NCBI GenBank assembly: GCA_001788395.1
Contig: MGBT01000074.1
Coordinates: 16,197-52,915 of the forward strand
DNA: 36,719 bases
Direction: 5' to 3'
Source of the DNA: Candidatus Rokubacteria bacterium GWA2_70_23
GTDB taxonomy: Bacteria > Methylomirabilota > Methylomirabilia > Rokubacteriales > CSP1-6
Part shown: piece by piece, positions 9,075-15,808 of the stretch
Layout: each line of letters opens with the position of its first letter
How positions within the stretch are numbered: the stretch's first letter is position 1
The notes under the pieces: generated by a model
Told to the model about the DNA's origin: nothing
Seen by the model: the letters and a program-made list of their open reading frames with translations, nothing else
The model's database searches: none
Program-made: the position numbers and the translations under genes

Positions 9075-9285
9075 CCTGACTCCGTTTCCTGCCCCCCTCA
9101 CCTTTATCCTCTCTCCCACTGGGGGGGAGGGAACTGATGGCGCGATATACGCGCTCGGGGTGTCCATTGATCGCGAGTCAGGGCTCTATATAGCACGCTT
9201 GACGGGCGGGGCGCTCTCCCGCTACTGTCGCCTGGTCATTGCCGCGCCTGGCATCGCCGCCCACCTTCACTCGAGGAGCCGAGAG
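9075..9285. promoter_or_regulatory. Divergent intergenic region, hyuA operon / cyclase gene
   Basis: These 211 bp separate two divergent genes. The left part (9093-9135) is a REP-like repeat. The right part has an AT-rich island, CTATATAG at 9186-9193, which could be a minus-strand -10 (TATATA). For the plus strand TTGACG at 9199-9204 is followed 18 bp later by TACTGT (9223-9228), a weak sigma70-like pair. Ribosome site GAGGAG at 9273-9278 serves the cyclase gene. The promoter calls are low confidence, from pattern only. Confidence 0.35.
9093..9135. repeat. REP-like GC-rich repeat, copy 2
   Basis: The segment carries CCCCCCTCACC, TTTATCC, CTCTCTCCCAC and GGGGGGGAGGG. It aligns with the reverse complement of the repeat at 15-56 (CCCTCACCCTGCCCTCTCC and a G-rich 3' arm). 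Both copies can form C-rich/G-rich hairpins, although this one is less perfect. The two copies lie at the two ends of the hyu-dpp operon in opposite orientation. Confidence 0.55.
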
Positions 9286-10188
9286 ATGGCCGATGGGAAG
9301 CTGCCCACTCAGGATCGCGTCGAAGCCTACTTCAAGGAGCTGAACAACTGGGGCCGCTGGGGGCACGACGACCAGAAGGGCACGGTGAACCTCATCACGC
9401 CGGCCCAGCAGGCGGCGGCCCAGGCCCTCGTCAAGAAGGGGCGCCCGGTCTCCCTCGCCCGCGACATCGGCCCGCAGCCCGTGCTCATGTACCACGCGAC
9501 GTTCCCCTCCAAGCGCGAGCGCGTGGACGTGGTGCTCGACCGCTTCGACCTCGTCTACCACGGATTCACCATCACTCACATCGACGCCCTCTGCCACGTG
9601 GGCTGGGACGGCGAGCTGTACAACGGCCGCCCCTTCGCGGACAGCGTGACCGCCGCCGGCGCCACCTGGTGCCCCATCGACCCGCTCTTCGACGGCATCA
9701 CCACGCGCGGTGTCTTCCTCGACGTGGCGGCCGGGCGCAAGGAGGGGTACGTCAAGGTGGGCGAGCCGGTGACGCCGAAGGAGATGGACGCGGTCGCCGC
9801 CCGCGCGGGCGTGGTGGTGCAGCCCGGCGACGTGGTCGTCGTGCGCAGCGGCAACGAGGCCTTCATCAAGGCGCATCCCGACTGGGTGCCGCGTGTGTCG
9901 CCGCACCCGGGGCTGCACGTCTCCTGCCTCGAGTGGTTCCGCGAGAAGGACATCGCTGCCATCTCGTGGGACATGATGGACGAGCGGCCGAGCGGGTACC
10001 CGGGCTTCGGCATGAGCGCGCACCTGGCCATCCCGTTCCTCGGCCTGGCGCTGGTGGACAACACTGATCCCGAGCGGCTCGCCCGGGCCTGCACCGAGGA
10101 GGGCCGGAACGAGTTCCTCTTCACCGCGGCGCCGATCCGGCTCATGGGGAGCACGGGCGCGCCCGCGCACCCGATCGCCATCTTCTGA
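9286..10188 (+). CDS. Cyclase family protein (kynurenine formamidase-like metal hydrolase)
   Basis: This 300-aa protein belongs to the PF04199 cyclase family (arylformamidase, isatin hydrolase and relatives), typically Mn/Zn-dependent amide or lactam hydrolases. The metal signature THxDxxxH is seen as H98, D100 and H104 (THIDALCH), with an upstream H92. Further landmarks are NWGRWGHDDQKGTVNLIT at the N-terminus, TTRGVFLDVA, QPGDVVVVRSG and ISWDMMD. Its approximately 300-aa length matches the longer cyclase subgroup rather than the roughly 200-aa KynB. ATG 9286 was chosen because the family N-terminus starts here and GAGGAG precedes it by 7 nt. Divergence from the hydantoinase operon suggests cyclic amide substrates, but this is inference. 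Confidence 0.85.
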   Translation: MADGKLPTQDRVEAYFKELNNWGRWGHDDQKGTVNLITPAQQAAAQALVKKGRPVSLARDIGPQPVLMYHATFPSKRERVDVVLDRFDLVYHGFTITHIDALCHVGWDGELYNGRPFADSVTAAGATWCPIDPLFDGITTRGVFLDVAAGRKEGYVKVGEPVTPKEMDAVAARAGVVVQPGDVVVVRSGNEAFIKAHPDWVPRVSPHPGLHVSCLEWFREKDIAAISWDMMDERPSGYPGFGMSAHLAIPFLGLALVDNTDPERLARACTEEGRNEFLFTAAPIRLMGSTGAPAHPIAIF

Positions 10189-10216
10189 TCGCCACCTCGG
10201 AGGAGAGAGAGGGCAC

Positions 10217-10936
10217 ATGGACCGCACGAAGAGCGTGGTGACGCCGGAACGCTTCGACTCCGGCATGACCTTCGAGAGGTACCTCGCGTACATCGCCAGC
10301 CCCGAGAATCTCGAGCGCGAGGGCTCGGGCGGCGAGGGGCGGAAAGACCTGAGCGGGGTGGTGCGCGCCTGGTACGCGGCGAGCCGGTTGAGCGATCATC
10401 AGGCCGCGGGGTGGACGTGGCTCTGCGCCCAGCCCGGCGGGCCCGCCAAGATCCTCGTCCTCTCCGAGGACTGGTCGTCCGACTGCCGGCGCGACGTGCC
10501 CATGCTGGCGCGGGTGGCCGAGGCCACGGGGATGGAGCTCCGCATCTTCAATCGCGACGGCCGGAAGTTCAGCAAGAGCCAGCGGCCCGAGGTCGAGGGC
10601 GACCCTGACAGCAACGCGGACATCATGGCCGCGTTCATGAACGCGAAGAACGGTCAGCGTTTCCAGTCCATCCCGGTGGCCGTGTTCTACACCCGGGACC
10701 TTCAGTACCTCTACCACTACACCGAGTTCCCGGCGATCTATCACAAGGACCGCGTGGTGTACGAGGGGATCCGCGCGGCCCGGTTCGGCGAGACCCCGCA
10801 GCAGACCCAGGAGCGGGTGGCCCGCGAGTTCGGCGCCCTGCAGCAGTCGCCCTTCTTCCGCGTCTGGGCCTGCGCGGGGATCGACGAGATGCTGAGCGCA
10901 TTGCACGAGCGACTGGTGATGGGCTCGCTCGCCTGA
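10217..10936 (+). CDS. Thioredoxin-fold family protein with incomplete CxxC
   Basis: This 239-aa protein resembles the thioredoxin-like family (PF14595 type), in which the active site normally reads SEDWCGDC. Here residues 83-90 read SEDWSSDC, so the first cysteine is serine and only C90 remains. The fold context is retained: beta strand KILVLSEDW, helix RRDVPMLARVAEATG, then the cis-Pro strand QSIPVAVFY. It has no signal peptide and is probably cytoplasmic. It lies 28 bp after the cyclase gene on the same strand, so it is probably co-transcribed. Disulfide reductase chemistry is unlikely with one cysteine; a monothiol or structural role is possible. The exact function is unknown. Confidence 0.7.
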   Translation: MDRTKSVVTPERFDSGMTFERYLAYIASPENLEREGSGGEGRKDLSGVVRAWYAASRLSDHQAAGWTWLCAQPGGPAKILVLSEDWSSDCRRDVPMLARVAEATGMELRIFNRDGRKFSKSQRPEVEGDPDSNADIMAAFMNAKNGQRFQSIPVAVFYTRDLQYLYHYTEFPAIYHKDRVVYEGIRAARFGETPQQTQERVAREFGALQQSPFFRVWACAGIDEMLSALHERLVMGSLA

Positions 10937-10943
10937 GCGGGTC

Positions 10944-11036
10944 GAGGCGGTGGGGATCGGCCGCGCGGCGCTCGGGCGCGCGGTCCACTCCTCCAAGGAG
11001 CGCGTCGTCGTCGGCCGCCCCATCGGGCAACCATCA
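10944..11036 (+). pseudogene. Acyl-CoA dehydrogenase remnant (short internal fragment)
   Basis: Reading from GAG 10944, the frame gives EAVGIGRAALGRAVHSSKER followed by VVVGRPIGQ. This closely matches the acyl-CoA dehydrogenase segment usually seen as (A)VGIARAALERAV-YAKERVVFGRPIG. About 31 codons are recognisable. Neither the N-terminal nor the C-terminal domain is present, and the similarity stops at about 11036. It lies between the stop of the thioredoxin-fold gene and the end of the convergent CDF gene. It is probably what remains of a deleted gene. Confidence 0.5.
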
Positions 11037-11073
11037 CCCGCCTCGCCGACCGCGGGCTGGGGCTTCCGCGCTC

Positions 11074-11973
11074 CTACGGCACGCGCGCCGACGGCGTGAT
11101 CTGCAGGAGTGAGGAGCTGTCCGTCTCCACCTGGATCGTGGTGTGGTCGATGCCGAAGCGGGCGTGCAGGAGCAGGTGGAGGGCCTGCAGGATGCGATCG
11201 CTCGCGGCGCCGGCGTCCACCACCACATGCGCGCTCATGGCCTCGCGCCCCGACGTGAGCGTCCAGATGTGGAGGTCGTGGACGCGGAGCACCCCCGGGG
11301 CCTCGGCCAGCGCGAGCCCGATCTCGGTGACGTCGAGGTGCGGGGGCACGCCCTCCAGCAGCACGTTCACGGCCTGCCAGAGGAGCGCGCCGGTGCGGGG
11401 CAGGATCAGCAGCCCGATGACGGCGCCGGCCAGCGGGTCGGCCACGTGCCAGCCCGTGAGGGCGATGACGGCCCCGGCGACCAGCACCGCCCCCGAGCTC
11501 AGCGCGTCCCCCAGCACCTCGAGGTAGGCGCCCCGCACGTTCAGGCTCTCGGCGGCGCCGCCGTGGAGGAGGCGCATGCTGGCGAGGTTCGCCGCCAGCC
11601 CGAGGGCCGCTGCCACGACGATCGGGACACCGGCCACCTCGGGCGGCGCCCAGAGGCGCCCCCAGGCGTGCCAGAGGATGAGCAGCGCCAGCACGCAGAG
11701 GAGGACCCCGTTGACCAGCGTGGCCAGGATTTCCACCCGGTAGTAGCCATAGGTCTTGGTCGCGGTGGCGGGCCGCTCGGCCACCCAGATCGCCCCGAGG
11801 CTCAGCAGGATGGCGCCCGCGTCGGTGAACATGTGGGCGGCGTCGGCCAGGAGCGAGAGGCTTCCGGTCCACAGGGCGACGGCCAGCTCCACCACGAGCA
11901 CCGTTGCGGTGAGGGCCAGCGCGCCCAGGAGCCGGGACTTGTGCCGCGAGCCGTGGGTGTGGCGCTGGTGCAC
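11074..11973 (-). CDS. Cation diffusion facilitator (CzcD/ZitB-type metal exporter)
   Basis: This 299-aa inner-membrane H+/metal antiporter of the CDF family exports Zn, Co, Cd or similar ions. The N-terminus is His-rich (HQRHTHG) and followed by six TM helices. The metal site in TM2 is HMFTD (H47, D51). The TM5 partner is E152-xxx-D156 (EVLGD), where ZitB has HxxxD. The C-terminal cytoplasmic domain has VHDLHIWTLTSG. The start is taken as GTG 11973, 8 nt after the DUF192 stop, where the HxHG motif begins; no clear ribosome site is seen. It is last of the metal-handling gene run, so export sits in one transcript with zinc import genes. Confidence 0.88.
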   Translation of the reverse strand: MHQRHTHGSRHKSRLLGALALTATVLVVELAVALWTGSLSLLADAAHMFTDAGAILLSLGAIWVAERPATATKTYGYYRVEILATLVNGVLLCVLALLILWHAWGRLWAPPEVAGVPIVVAAALGLAANLASMRLLHGGAAESLNVRGAYLEVLGDALSSGAVLVAGAVIALTGWHVADPLAGAVIGLLILPRTGALLWQAVNVLLEGVPPHLDVTEIGLALAEAPGVLRVHDLHIWTLTSGREAMSAHVVVDAGAASDRILQALHLLLHARFGIDHTTIQVETDSSSLLQITPSARVP

Positions 11974-11981
11974 GGGGAGGC

Positions 11982-12485
11982 TCAGCGGGTCGGCGGGGCC
12001 ACCAGCCGCACCTCGCCCTGCCGCAGGCCCTGGCTCTCGAAGAAGCCCTTCCGTGCCTCGAGGACGTAGCGGAAGCGGCCCATGGGCCCGTACAGCGCGG
12101 TGGGGCTCGGGTCCATGCGCAGGATGGAGAAGACGCTGCCGTCGGCCTTGGCGAAGGCGATGTCGAGCGGAGCGGGCACGTTCTGCATGTGGAACTGGGT
12201 GACGATCTCCTCGCCGAAGTCGAAGAGGATCAGGTGTCGCTCGATCTCCTCGCGGGTGGCGCACTGGAACCCCGCCGCCTGCTGCTCCCCCGTCCGCGCG
12301 ACACGCACCCGGAGCGCCATGGTCCGGCCCTTGCTCTCCACCGTGACCATGTGGATGGGCATGGAGGCGAAGGCCTGGCGCCAGCGGGGGCATAGGCTGC
12401 TGTCCTCGGCCGCCGCGCCCGCCCCGGCCAGCACCGCCACGCCGAGGAGCGCGGCGGTCGCGCCCCACAGAATCCTGCCGCTCAC
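11982..12485 (-). CDS. DUF192 family secreted protein
   Basis: This 167-aa protein has an N-terminal signal peptide (SGRILWGATAALLGVAVLAG, probable cleavage near GAAA-ED). It is followed by a DUF192 domain: ALRVRVARTGEQQAAGFQ, FHMQNVPAPLDIAFA, GRFRYVLEARKGFFES, QGLRQGEVRLV. DUF192 proteins are periplasmic or extracytoplasmic and of unproven function. GTG 12485 overlaps the znuB stop (GTGA), which decides the start. A Cys near residue 33 and another at the GFQC position could form a disulfide. Its place between zinc importer and metal exporter genes suggests, but does not show, a metal-linked role. Confidence 0.82.
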   Translation of the reverse strand: MSGRILWGATAALLGVAVLAGAGAAAEDSSLCPRWRQAFASMPIHMVTVESKGRTMALRVRVARTGEQQAAGFQCATREEIERHLILFDFGEEIVTQFHMQNVPAPLDIAFAKADGSVFSILRMDPSPTALYGPMGRFRYVLEARKGFFESQGLRQGEVRLVAPPTR

Positions 12486-13309
12486 GCGCGGAGCCCGAGT
12501 GGACGGCGGAGGCCCGCCCGGCTGGCGAGGGAGGCCGCGGCGAAGATGAGGAGCGCCGTGAGCACGATGGCGCCCCCCGCGGCGAGCCTCAGGTAGTAGG
12601 CGGCGATGAGCCCCGCGGTGACGGACAGGAGCGCCATGCCGATGGCGATGCCGAGGGCCTGGCGGAAGCTCCGGCCCAGCGAGAAGCCCGTGAGGGTGGG
12701 GATGACGATCATGGCGCTGACGAGGAGCACGCCCACCATCCGCATGGCGACGACGGTGGTCAGCGCGGTGAGCACCGTCAGCATCAGGTTCAGCGCGGCC
12801 ACCGGCACCCCACTGGTGCGCGCGAGATCCTCGTTGAGCGTGATGGCGAAGAGCTGCCGGTAGAAGAGGCCGATGGCGGCGCCGACCAGAGCCCCCAGGC
12901 CCACGATGAGCCACACGTCGGTGGGGCTCACCGTGAGGATGCTGCCGAACAGGATGGCGAAGAGGTCGGCGTTGAAGCCGCGGGCCAGGCTGATCAGCAC
13001 CACCGCGAGCGCGAAGCCGCCCGAGAGGAACACCGCCAGCGCTGCGTCGCCCTGGAGCGCGCCCCGGGACCGGAGCCGCTCCATGCCTACCGCGCCCGCC
13101 ACCGTCACCACGAGCGCTCCCAGCACGGGGGAGATGCCCAGGAAGAGCCCGAGGGCCACGCCGGCCAGCGCCACGTGCGCCAGCGTGTCAGCGATGAGCG
13201 AGAGCCGGCGCGGGACCAGGAAGACGCCGATGGAGGGGCAGATGATGGCCGTCATGGCGCCGGCCACGAAGGCGCGGTGCATGAAGCCGTACTCGAGGAA
13301 CTCGGGCAT
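12482..13309 (-). CDS. znuB: Zinc/manganese ABC transporter permease (ZnuB type)
   Basis: This 275-aa integral membrane protein of the ABC-3 family has about eight hydrophobic helices. Typical sequences are AFVAGAMTAIICPSIGVFLV, RRLSLIADTLAHVALAGVAL (the cytoplasmic ATPase-docking region) and MRMVGVLLVSAMIVIPT. It forms the channel for divalent metal delivered by ZnuA and powered by ZnuC. Unlike most znu operons, it is separated from znuC by 242 bp that hold inverted repeats. The start ATG 13309 is the first in frame before the conserved N-terminus. Zn versus Mn specificity cannot be settled from the permease. Confidence 0.9.
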   Translation of the reverse strand: MPEFLEYGFMHRAFVAGAMTAIICPSIGVFLVPRRLSLIADTLAHVALAGVALGLFLGISPVLGALVVTVAGAVGMERLRSRGALQGDAALAVFLSGGFALAVVLISLARGFNADLFAILFGSILTVSPTDVWLIVGLGALVGAAIGLFYRQLFAITLNEDLARTSGVPVAALNLMLTVLTALTTVVAMRMVGVLLVSAMIVIPTLTGFSLGRSFRQALGIAIGMALLSVTAGLIAAYYLRLAAGGAIVLTALLIFAAASLASRAGLRRPLGLRA

Positions 13310-13551
13310 CGCGACAGTCCTAGCCAGTCCTCAGCGAGTCTCGTCTGGTCCCCCTGTGCGAGCGCACCGTGCCGGCCCAAGGAACGAGCCAGACGAGGCC
13401 CCGCAGTGCGAGCCGCAGCCGCAGGCCAGGCGAGCGGAGACGGGCACGCGGGCGAGCGGAGCGAGCCGGCGCGGGCGCGAGGCGTACTGGCTGTACGTTG
13501 AGCGCCCGCGCCGACCGAGAACGACGTATGGCGAAGTTCATTGGGCCGGCA
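13310..13551. other. Structured intergenic element inside the znu operon
   Basis: These 242 non-coding bp between znuC and znuB contain two inverted repeats. The first pairs CTCGTCTGG, just after 13340, with CCAGACGAG near 13389-13397 around a loop containing GTGCGAGCGCAC. The second, 13471-13509, has perfect arms GCGGGCGC and GCGCCCGC enclosing an inner hairpin CGTAC-TGGCT-GTACG. The next 30 bp (ACGTATGGCGAAGTTCATTG) look unlike coding DNA. The size, structure and position suggest an inserted repeat family member or an RNA processing/attenuation site. No Rfam family is recognised. Confidence 0.55.
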
Positions 13552-14295
13552 CTAGTGGTGGTGGGCGACGACGCGCACGGCCGGCCCATAGAGCGCGGCC
13601 AGCGCGGCGTCATTCAGGAAGTCCCCGGGTCGGCCGTGGAAGATGAGGCGCCGATTCAGGCAGGCCAGCTTGGTGACCTCTTTTGCCACCACGCCGATGT
13701 CGTGGCTGACCAGGATCAGGGTGACCTCCCGCTCCCGGTGGAGATGCTGCAGCAGGGCGTAGAAGCTCGTCTGCGCTTCCGGGTCCACGCCGCCCGTGGG
13801 CTCGTCGAGGATCAGCAGCTCGGGGTTGGAGACGAGCGCGCGCGCGATGAGGACGCGCTGTTGCTGGCCCGGAGAGAGGGTGCCGATGCGCGCCGCCGCC
13901 AGCGCGTCCATGCCCACGTGGGCGAGGACCTCGCCGACGCGGCGGCGCTCGACGGCGCCCGCGCGCCCGAGAAGCCCGAGCGCGGCCACGAGCCCGCTCG
14001 CCACGACTTCCTGGACCGTGGCCGGCAGCCCGGGATCGAGTGTCGCCTTCTGCGGCACGTAGCCCACGCGCCCCCACTGGCGGAAGCTTTCCGGCGCATG
14101 CCCGAAGAGGCGCACCTTGCCGCTCGACGGTTGCAGCAGCCCGAGTGCGAGGCGGAGGAGCGTGGTCTTGCCGGATCCGTTGGGTCCGATGATGCCCAGG
14201 AAGTCTCCGGCCTCCACGGTGAGGTTGATGCCCTCGAGCACCCGCACCTCGCCGTAGCTGAAGCCCACGTCCTCGATCTCGACGAAAGGCCTCAC
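13552..14295 (-). CDS. znuC: Zinc/manganese ABC transporter ATP-binding protein (ZnuC type)
   Basis: This 247-aa cytoplasmic ATPase has Walker A GPNGSGKT (37-44), Q-loop VPQKA, signature LSPGQQQR (P replaces the first G of the usual SGGQ), Walker B LLILDEPTGGVD and switch SHD. It powers metal import through ZnuB. The protein ends in three histidines (VVAHHH), a small possible metal-sensing tail. ATG 14295 overlaps the znuA stop as ATGA. Length and motifs are normal for the ZnuC/MntB group. Confidence 0.92.
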   Translation of the reverse strand: MRPFVEIEDVGFSYGEVRVLEGINLTVEAGDFLGIIGPNGSGKTTLLRLALGLLQPSSGKVRLFGHAPESFRQWGRVGYVPQKATLDPGLPATVQEVVASGLVAALGLLGRAGAVERRRVGEVLAHVGMDALAAARIGTLSPGQQQRVLIARALVSNPELLILDEPTGGVDPEAQTSFYALLQHLHREREVTLILVSHDIGVVAKEVTKLACLNRRLIFHGRPGDFLNDAALAALYGPAVRVVAHHH

Positions 14296-15233
14296 GAGCA
14301 GTCCAGGGCAACGCGCAGGTTCTTCAGGTTCTCCTCCATCAAGGCCACGTAGCCCTGGCCCGCTCTCGCCTGCTCCGGCGTGATCCCTTCCACCGGGTTC
14401 AGGACCAGCGTCCGGGCTCCGATCTCCCGGGCCAGCGTCTCGGCCAGCCGCGGGCTCACGAGCGTCTCGAAGAAAATGTACTTCACTTTCTTCTGGCGCG
14501 CGAACCGGACGATGGCGGCGAGCTGGGCCGGGCTCGGCTCCGCCTCGGGCGCGAGCCCCATGACCGGCACCACCGACAGCCGGTAGCGGGCGGCCAGATA
14601 GCCGAAGGCCGCGTGGGAGACGACGATCTCCCGGCGGGCGCAGCGGGCGAGGCCCGCCGCGTAGGTCTGGTCCAGGAGCGCGAGCATCGCCTGGAATGCG
14701 CGGGCACGCTCGGCATAGGCGCTTGTCCCCCCGGGGTCGCTCGTGGCCAGCGCCTCCCGGATGCGCTCCACCATGGCCTGGGCCAGCACGGGGTCGAGCC
14801 AGACATGGGGGTCGGGGGGCCCGCCGCCGGTCCCCGTCATGAGCGGGAGCCCCTGCGTGATGTTCACGGCCGTGGCTTTCGTCGCCGCGTCCCCGAGGAG
14901 CTTGCCCACCCAGGGCTCGAGGCCGGCGCCGTTGTAGACCAGGAGGCGCGCCCGCTGCAGCAGCGCCACGTCCTGCGGCGAGGGCTCCCAGTCATGGGGC
15001 TCCACGCCGGTCGGGACGAGCGAGATGACCTCGGCGCGATCGCCCGCGACCTGCCGCGAGAACTCGTAAAGCGGATAGAAGGTGGCGACCACCAGCGGCT
15101 TCGACGACGGCGCTGGGGGCTCGGTGCAGCCGGCCGCGCCGAGCGCTAGGAGCGCGACCGCCGCGCGCCATCCCCGGCGCCAGCGCCGGCTCAGGAGTCG
15201 CCTCGCAGCGCGGCGAGTCGCGCGCTCTCCCAC
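14292..15233 (-). CDS. znuA: Zinc/manganese-binding lipoprotein (ZnuA, cluster A-I)
   Basis: This is a periplasmic metal-binding lipoprotein with a lipobox (LLALGAAGC, acylated Cys near residue 36). Metal ligands are visible as H in GVEPHDWEPSPQD, H in PDPHVWLDP, H in VVSHAAFGY, and an acidic partner near the C-terminus (VLNPVEGIT). It lacks the long His-rich loop of many ZnuA proteins; only a short GTGGGPPDP loop is present. The start is uncertain: no ATG precedes the signal peptide. GTG 15233 is given (313 aa, 43-bp overlap with the PAP2 gene). A CTG at 15194 overlapping the PAP2 stop (CTGA) with GAGG upstream is a good alternative (300 aa). Confidence 0.88.
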   Translation of the reverse strand: MGERATRRAARRLLSRRWRRGWRAAVALLALGAAGCTEPPAPSSKPLVVATFYPLYEFSRQVAGDRAEVISLVPTGVEPHDWEPSPQDVALLQRARLLVYNGAGLEPWVGKLLGDAATKATAVNITQGLPLMTGTGGGPPDPHVWLDPVLAQAMVERIREALATSDPGGTSAYAERARAFQAMLALLDQTYAAGLARCARREIVVSHAAFGYLAARYRLSVVPVMGLAPEAEPSPAQLAAIVRFARQKKVKYIFFETLVSPRLAETLAREIGARTLVLNPVEGITPEQARAGQGYVALMEENLKNLRVALDCS

Positions 15234-15808
15234 CACGCCCCGCCTGCGGCGCAGGCCGTGCCGAGCGCCCAGCCCCCGAGGACGTCGGTGGGCCAGTGGG
15301 CGTTGAGCATGATGCGGGCCCAGCCGACTCCCAGGACGAGGATCACGGCCAGCGCCACGAGGGCCACGCGCCGGCGACGGCTCGCGCGCTCGCGGCTCAG
15401 CACGTAGATGAGGATCACGGCGAACGTCGCGACGGCGGTCGAGTGACCGCTGGGGAAGCCGAAGGACTCGCCGGCCGGCCGCGGCCTTCCCACGAGGAAC
15501 TTCGCGGCGGTCTCCGCGAGGCCCGAGACGGCGAAGACGGCGCCCCACAGCCACCAGTGCCGTCGGGCCACCGGGGACAGCGCGAAGAGCAGGAGCATGG
15601 CCGGGACGAGCACCCGGACGGTGCCCCCGGAGTTCACCCACCGGGCGACCTCGAGCATCCTCGACGTCTGGCCGTCGATGAGGCCCTGGCGGACCGTGAC
15701 GTCGCCGGGAGCGATTCCGGCGAGGAGGGCGGCGAGTCCCAGCGCGGCGAAGGCGGCAAGGCCCGCCAGGCATGCCGCCCGCCAGCGCGCCTCGGCCGTG
15801 GAGGTCAT
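15191..15808 (-). CDS. PAP2-superfamily membrane phosphatase
   Basis: This 205-aa type 2 phosphatidic acid phosphatase-like membrane protein has about five to six TM helices. The three catalytic motifs are complete: K103-x6-R110-P111 (KFLVGRPRP), P119-S-G-H122 (PSGH) and R165-x5-H171-xxx-D175 (RIMLNAHWPTD). It may dephosphorylate undecaprenyl pyrophosphate, phosphatidate or phosphatidylglycerol phosphate; substrate is not readable from the sequence. ATG 15808 overlaps the preceding ferric-reductase/Rieske stop (ATGA); another ATG at 15817 is possible. Its reason for being in a metal operon is unclear. Confidence 0.88.
   Translation of the reverse strand: MTSTAEARWRAACLAGLAAFAALGLAALLAGIAPGDVTVRQGLIDGQTSRMLEVARWVNSGGTVRVLVPAMLLLFALSPVARRHWWLWGAVFAVSGLAETAAKFLVGRPRPAGESFGFPSGHSTAVATFAVILIYVLSRERASRRRRVALVALAVILVLGVGWARIMLNAHWPTDVLGGWALGTACAAGGAWWESARLAALRGDS

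Noticed and set aside
3570-9137. Three long plus-strand open frames (593, 594 and 718 codons)
   Set aside because: They mirror the binding-protein, hyuB and hyuA genes on the opposite strand, with antisense-type composition and no family motifs.
14292-15773. 493-codon frame giving ZnuA a long N-terminal extension
   Set aside because: The extension overlaps the PAP2 gene out of frame. A lipoprotein signal marks the true N-terminus.
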